In this document: positions 62,444 to 64,000 of the stretch, in pieces | Layout: the number at the start of each line of letters is the position of its first letter | Numbering within the stretch: position 1 is the first letter of the stretch | NCBI RefSeq assembly: GCF_014174495.1 | Contig: NZ_JACJHR010000038.1 | Coordinates: 1-64,000 of the forward strand | Reading direction: 5' to 3' | From: Amycolatopsis echigonensis | Lineage (GTDB): Bacteria > Actinomycetota > Actinomycetes > Mycobacteriales > Pseudonocardiaceae | DNA length: 64,000 bases | Notes under the pieces: model-generated | Seen by the model: the letters and a program-made list of their open reading frames with translations, nothing else | Told to the model about the DNA's origin: nothing | The model's database searches: none | Translations under genes and position numbers: made by a program

Positions 62444-63241
62444 CTAAACCTGCCGATCCCCCTGCTCAGCAAAAACCCGCACCGCCTCATTGACCGACGC
62501 AGTCCGCGCCCCCCGAACCGCTTCCGCCAACGGCCGCAACGCCTCCGCCCGCCGGTTCACCGCCGACGCCGACAACGCGCCCCCAGGATCATCCGCCTGC
62601 GCCACCGCGAGAATCGCCGAAATCTCCTCCGCCCGCTGCAGCACCCGCAACGCCCGCCCCGGCGTCCCGGCAGGCCACTCGACCTGCGGCCGAGCCCGCA
62701 AATGCGCGGACAACTCCGCCCGCACCCCCGGCCGGTCGCTCGCCACATCCAACGCCTGCAACGCCCCGGCGCTGGCCCGGATGGCGTCGGTCAACCCGTG
62801 CTCAGCGTCCGGCAACGGCTGATACTCCAGCGAAGCCGGTGCGGCGAGCGAATACACCGTCCACCGCATGAGCCCCTCGGCGATCGACTCGGGCACCAAC
62901 CCGAACCCCAGCCCGGTCAACACCACAGCCTCGCCGCACCGCAACGCCGCCTCCGCGAACGGCCCGCCGCCGCCCAGGCCGCGCACATCGCCCGGAACCG
63001 GCAGCACCAGCTGGACGCTCACCGCACCCTGCGCCCGCAGCGCGAGCAGCAGCTGCACCGGAGTCGCCGCCCGGTGGAACGCGAGCGGGAGATCGAACGC
63101 GTCGGCCGCGGCGGGATCGGCCGCGACGACGTCGTGGGCCTCGGCCCAGTCCTGCAAGGCGTCGAGGACGTCGTCGGACGCCGCGGCCCCGTTCAGCCAC
63201 GCGGAGGACCAGACGGCGAGGGTCGCACTGGGTCGGCACAC
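62444..63241 (-). CDS. conserved hypothetical protein (Rv1486c-like position)
   Basis: 265-aa protein of unknown function, Ala/Leu-rich, with no signal peptide, membrane helix or recognisable catalytic motif. A conserved-looking core includes LPLAFHRAATPVQLLLALRA and GEAVVLTGLGFGLVPESIAE. Position next to hemH matches the uncharacterised mycobacterial gene Rv1486c. GTG start without an obvious ribosome site; the transcript may be leaderless. Confidence 0.7.
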   Translation of the reverse strand: MCRPSATLAVWSSAWLNGAAASDDVLDALQDWAEAHDVVAADPAAADAFDLPLAFHRAATPVQLLLALRAQGAVSVQLVLPVPGDVRGLGGGGPFAEAALRCGEAVVLTGLGFGLVPESIAEGLMRWTVYSLAAPASLEYQPLPDAEHGLTDAIRASAGALQALDVASDRPGVRAELSAHLRARPQVEWPAGTPGRALRVLQRAEEISAILAVAQADDPGGALSASAVNRRAEALRPLAEAVRGARTASVNEAVRVFAEQGDRQV

Positions 63242-63341
63242 GACTGCTCATTTTACCGGTTCCTCCCGGCTCCGCCGATCCCCGCCCGGCTGGAGCCGCT
63301 CCACATCGACGGATGCCGGAACGGTCAGTAGCGTCGAAGGG
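63242..63341. promoter_or_regulatory. divergent promoter; leaderless start for the ATPase gene
   Basis: TAGCGT (63329-63334) lies seven bases before the GTG at 63342, matching a -10 box spaced for a leaderless transcript. No Shine-Dalgarno with normal spacing is present. Confidence 0.4.
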
Positions 63342-64000
63342 GTGAACGCTGTTCCCGACGCTCTTCCCCGTACTGCCGGCGAGCTCCGCGCCGCCGGATA
63401 CGCCCCGCGCCCGATCGCGCGGGAGATCCACGACAACCTGCTCGCCGCGCTGCGCGAGGGCCGCGACGCCTGGCCTGGCATCGTCGGCTTCTCCCGCACC
63501 GTGCTGCCCCAGCTCGAACGCGCCCTGCTCGCCGGCCACGACGTCGTCCTGCTCGGCGAACGCGGCCAGGGCAAAACCCGCCTGCTGCGCACCCTGGCCG
63601 GCCTGCTCGACGAGTGGACCCCGGTCATCGAGGGCTCCGAACTGGGCGAACACCCGCTCGAGCCGATCACGCCCGCCTCGATCCGCCGCGCCGCCGAACT
63701 CGGCGACGACCTGCCGGTGGCCTGGCGGCACCGCAGCGAGCGCTACACCGAAAAGCTGGCCACGCCGGACACGAGCGTGGGCGACCTGATCGGCGACGTC
63801 GACCCGGTGAAGGTGGCGCAGGGTCGCAGCCTCGGCGACCCGGAGACCATCCACTTCGGACTCGTGCCGCGCGCGCACCGCGGCATCGTCGCCATCAACG
63901 AGCTGCCCGACCTGGCCGAGCGGATCCAGGTCGCGCTGCTGAACGTCATGGAGGAACGCGACATCCAGGTCCGCGGCTACACGCTGCGGCTGCCGCTGGA
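63342..64000 (+). CDS. AAA ATPase related to magnesium-chelatase subunit I (partial, runs off window)
   Basis: The first ~219 codons are open to the window edge, so the 3' end is missing. Walker A is LLGERGQGKTRLL (~70-82), and the Walker B-like GIVAINELPDLAERIQVALL is followed by NVMEERDIQVRGY, as in ChlI/BchI-type and MoxR-like ATPases. Actinobacterial homologues of ~460 aa are labelled magnesium chelatase and usually precede a VWA gene; chlorophyll synthesis is not implied. GTG start. It is divergent from the hypothetical gene. Confidence 0.82.
   Translation, partial: MNAVPDALPRTAGELRAAGYAPRPIAREIHDNLLAALREGRDAWPGIVGFSRTVLPQLERALLAGHDVVLLGERGQGKTRLLRTLAGLLDEWTPVIEGSELGEHPLEPITPASIRRAAELGDDLPVAWRHRSERYTEKLATPDTSVGDLIGDVDPVKVAQGRSLGDPETIHFGLVPRAHRGIVAINELPDLAERIQVALLNVMEERDIQVRGYTLRLPL

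Overview
The window is high-GC actinobacterial DNA with GTG/TTG starts, dense stop/start overlaps, ergothioneine genes, an EspG/PPE-type secretion locus, F420-family and coproheme-type genes. Gene content and the style of the intergenic repeats suggest a Pseudonocardiaceae chromosome, most likely Amycolatopsis. That genus call is inference. No tRNA, rRNA, CRISPR array or transposase was seen.

Layout. (1) 0.1-9.5 kb: a GntR regulator diverges from soxB-soxD-soxA-soxG-purU-dimethylglycine oxidase-cyclodeaminase-like gene, a pathway removing methyl groups from dimethylglycine and sarcosine and passing the carbon through folate to formate. (2) 9.6-15.8 kb: an aldo/keto reductase, a small membrane protein, a gene annotated in relatives as a 3-methyladenine glycosylase, two CNNM/CorC-type membrane proteins, a pseudogene fragment, and an AcnR-like aconitase repressor. 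(3) 16-18.8 kb: a PE-like/PPE-like/EspG trio and prolyl aminopeptidase. (4) 19-21.4 kb: an amino-acid dehydrogenase and a divergent LysR regulator. (5) 21.6-26.5 kb: egtA-egtB-egtC-egtD (ergothioneine) without egtE, followed by a deazaflavin-type reductase. (6) 26.8-32.5 kb: secreted peptidase, efeO-efeB, secreted phosphoesterase. (7) 32.5-42.6 kb: a LacI-ABC transporter-GH31 operon diverging from secreted GH3 and GH12 enzymes, best read as a beta-glucan/xyloglucan utilisation locus. (8) 42.7-64 kb: a backbone matching the mycobacterial order acn, ripA, moxR1, DUF58, VWA, fabG1, inhA, hemH, Rv1486c-like, interrupted by blocks (GNAT + mobA; trmL to the MFS/two-component/TAXI cluster; MFS + TetR). 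The window ends inside an AAA ATPase gene.

Most interesting signals lie between genes. A 106-nt structured element occurs three times with an invariant 9-nt loop and compensatory stem changes. A second palindromic repeat (core CCGTGAAGGG) occurs three times, each at a gene end, where it holds the TGA stop codon. Two minicistrons bridge neighbouring genes through ATGA overlaps at both ends; one lies in a 20-bp hairpin that would hide the next gene's ribosome-binding site and start codon. The acnR-like gene is about 27 kb from acn, yet a consensus-like AcnR operator lies upstream of both.
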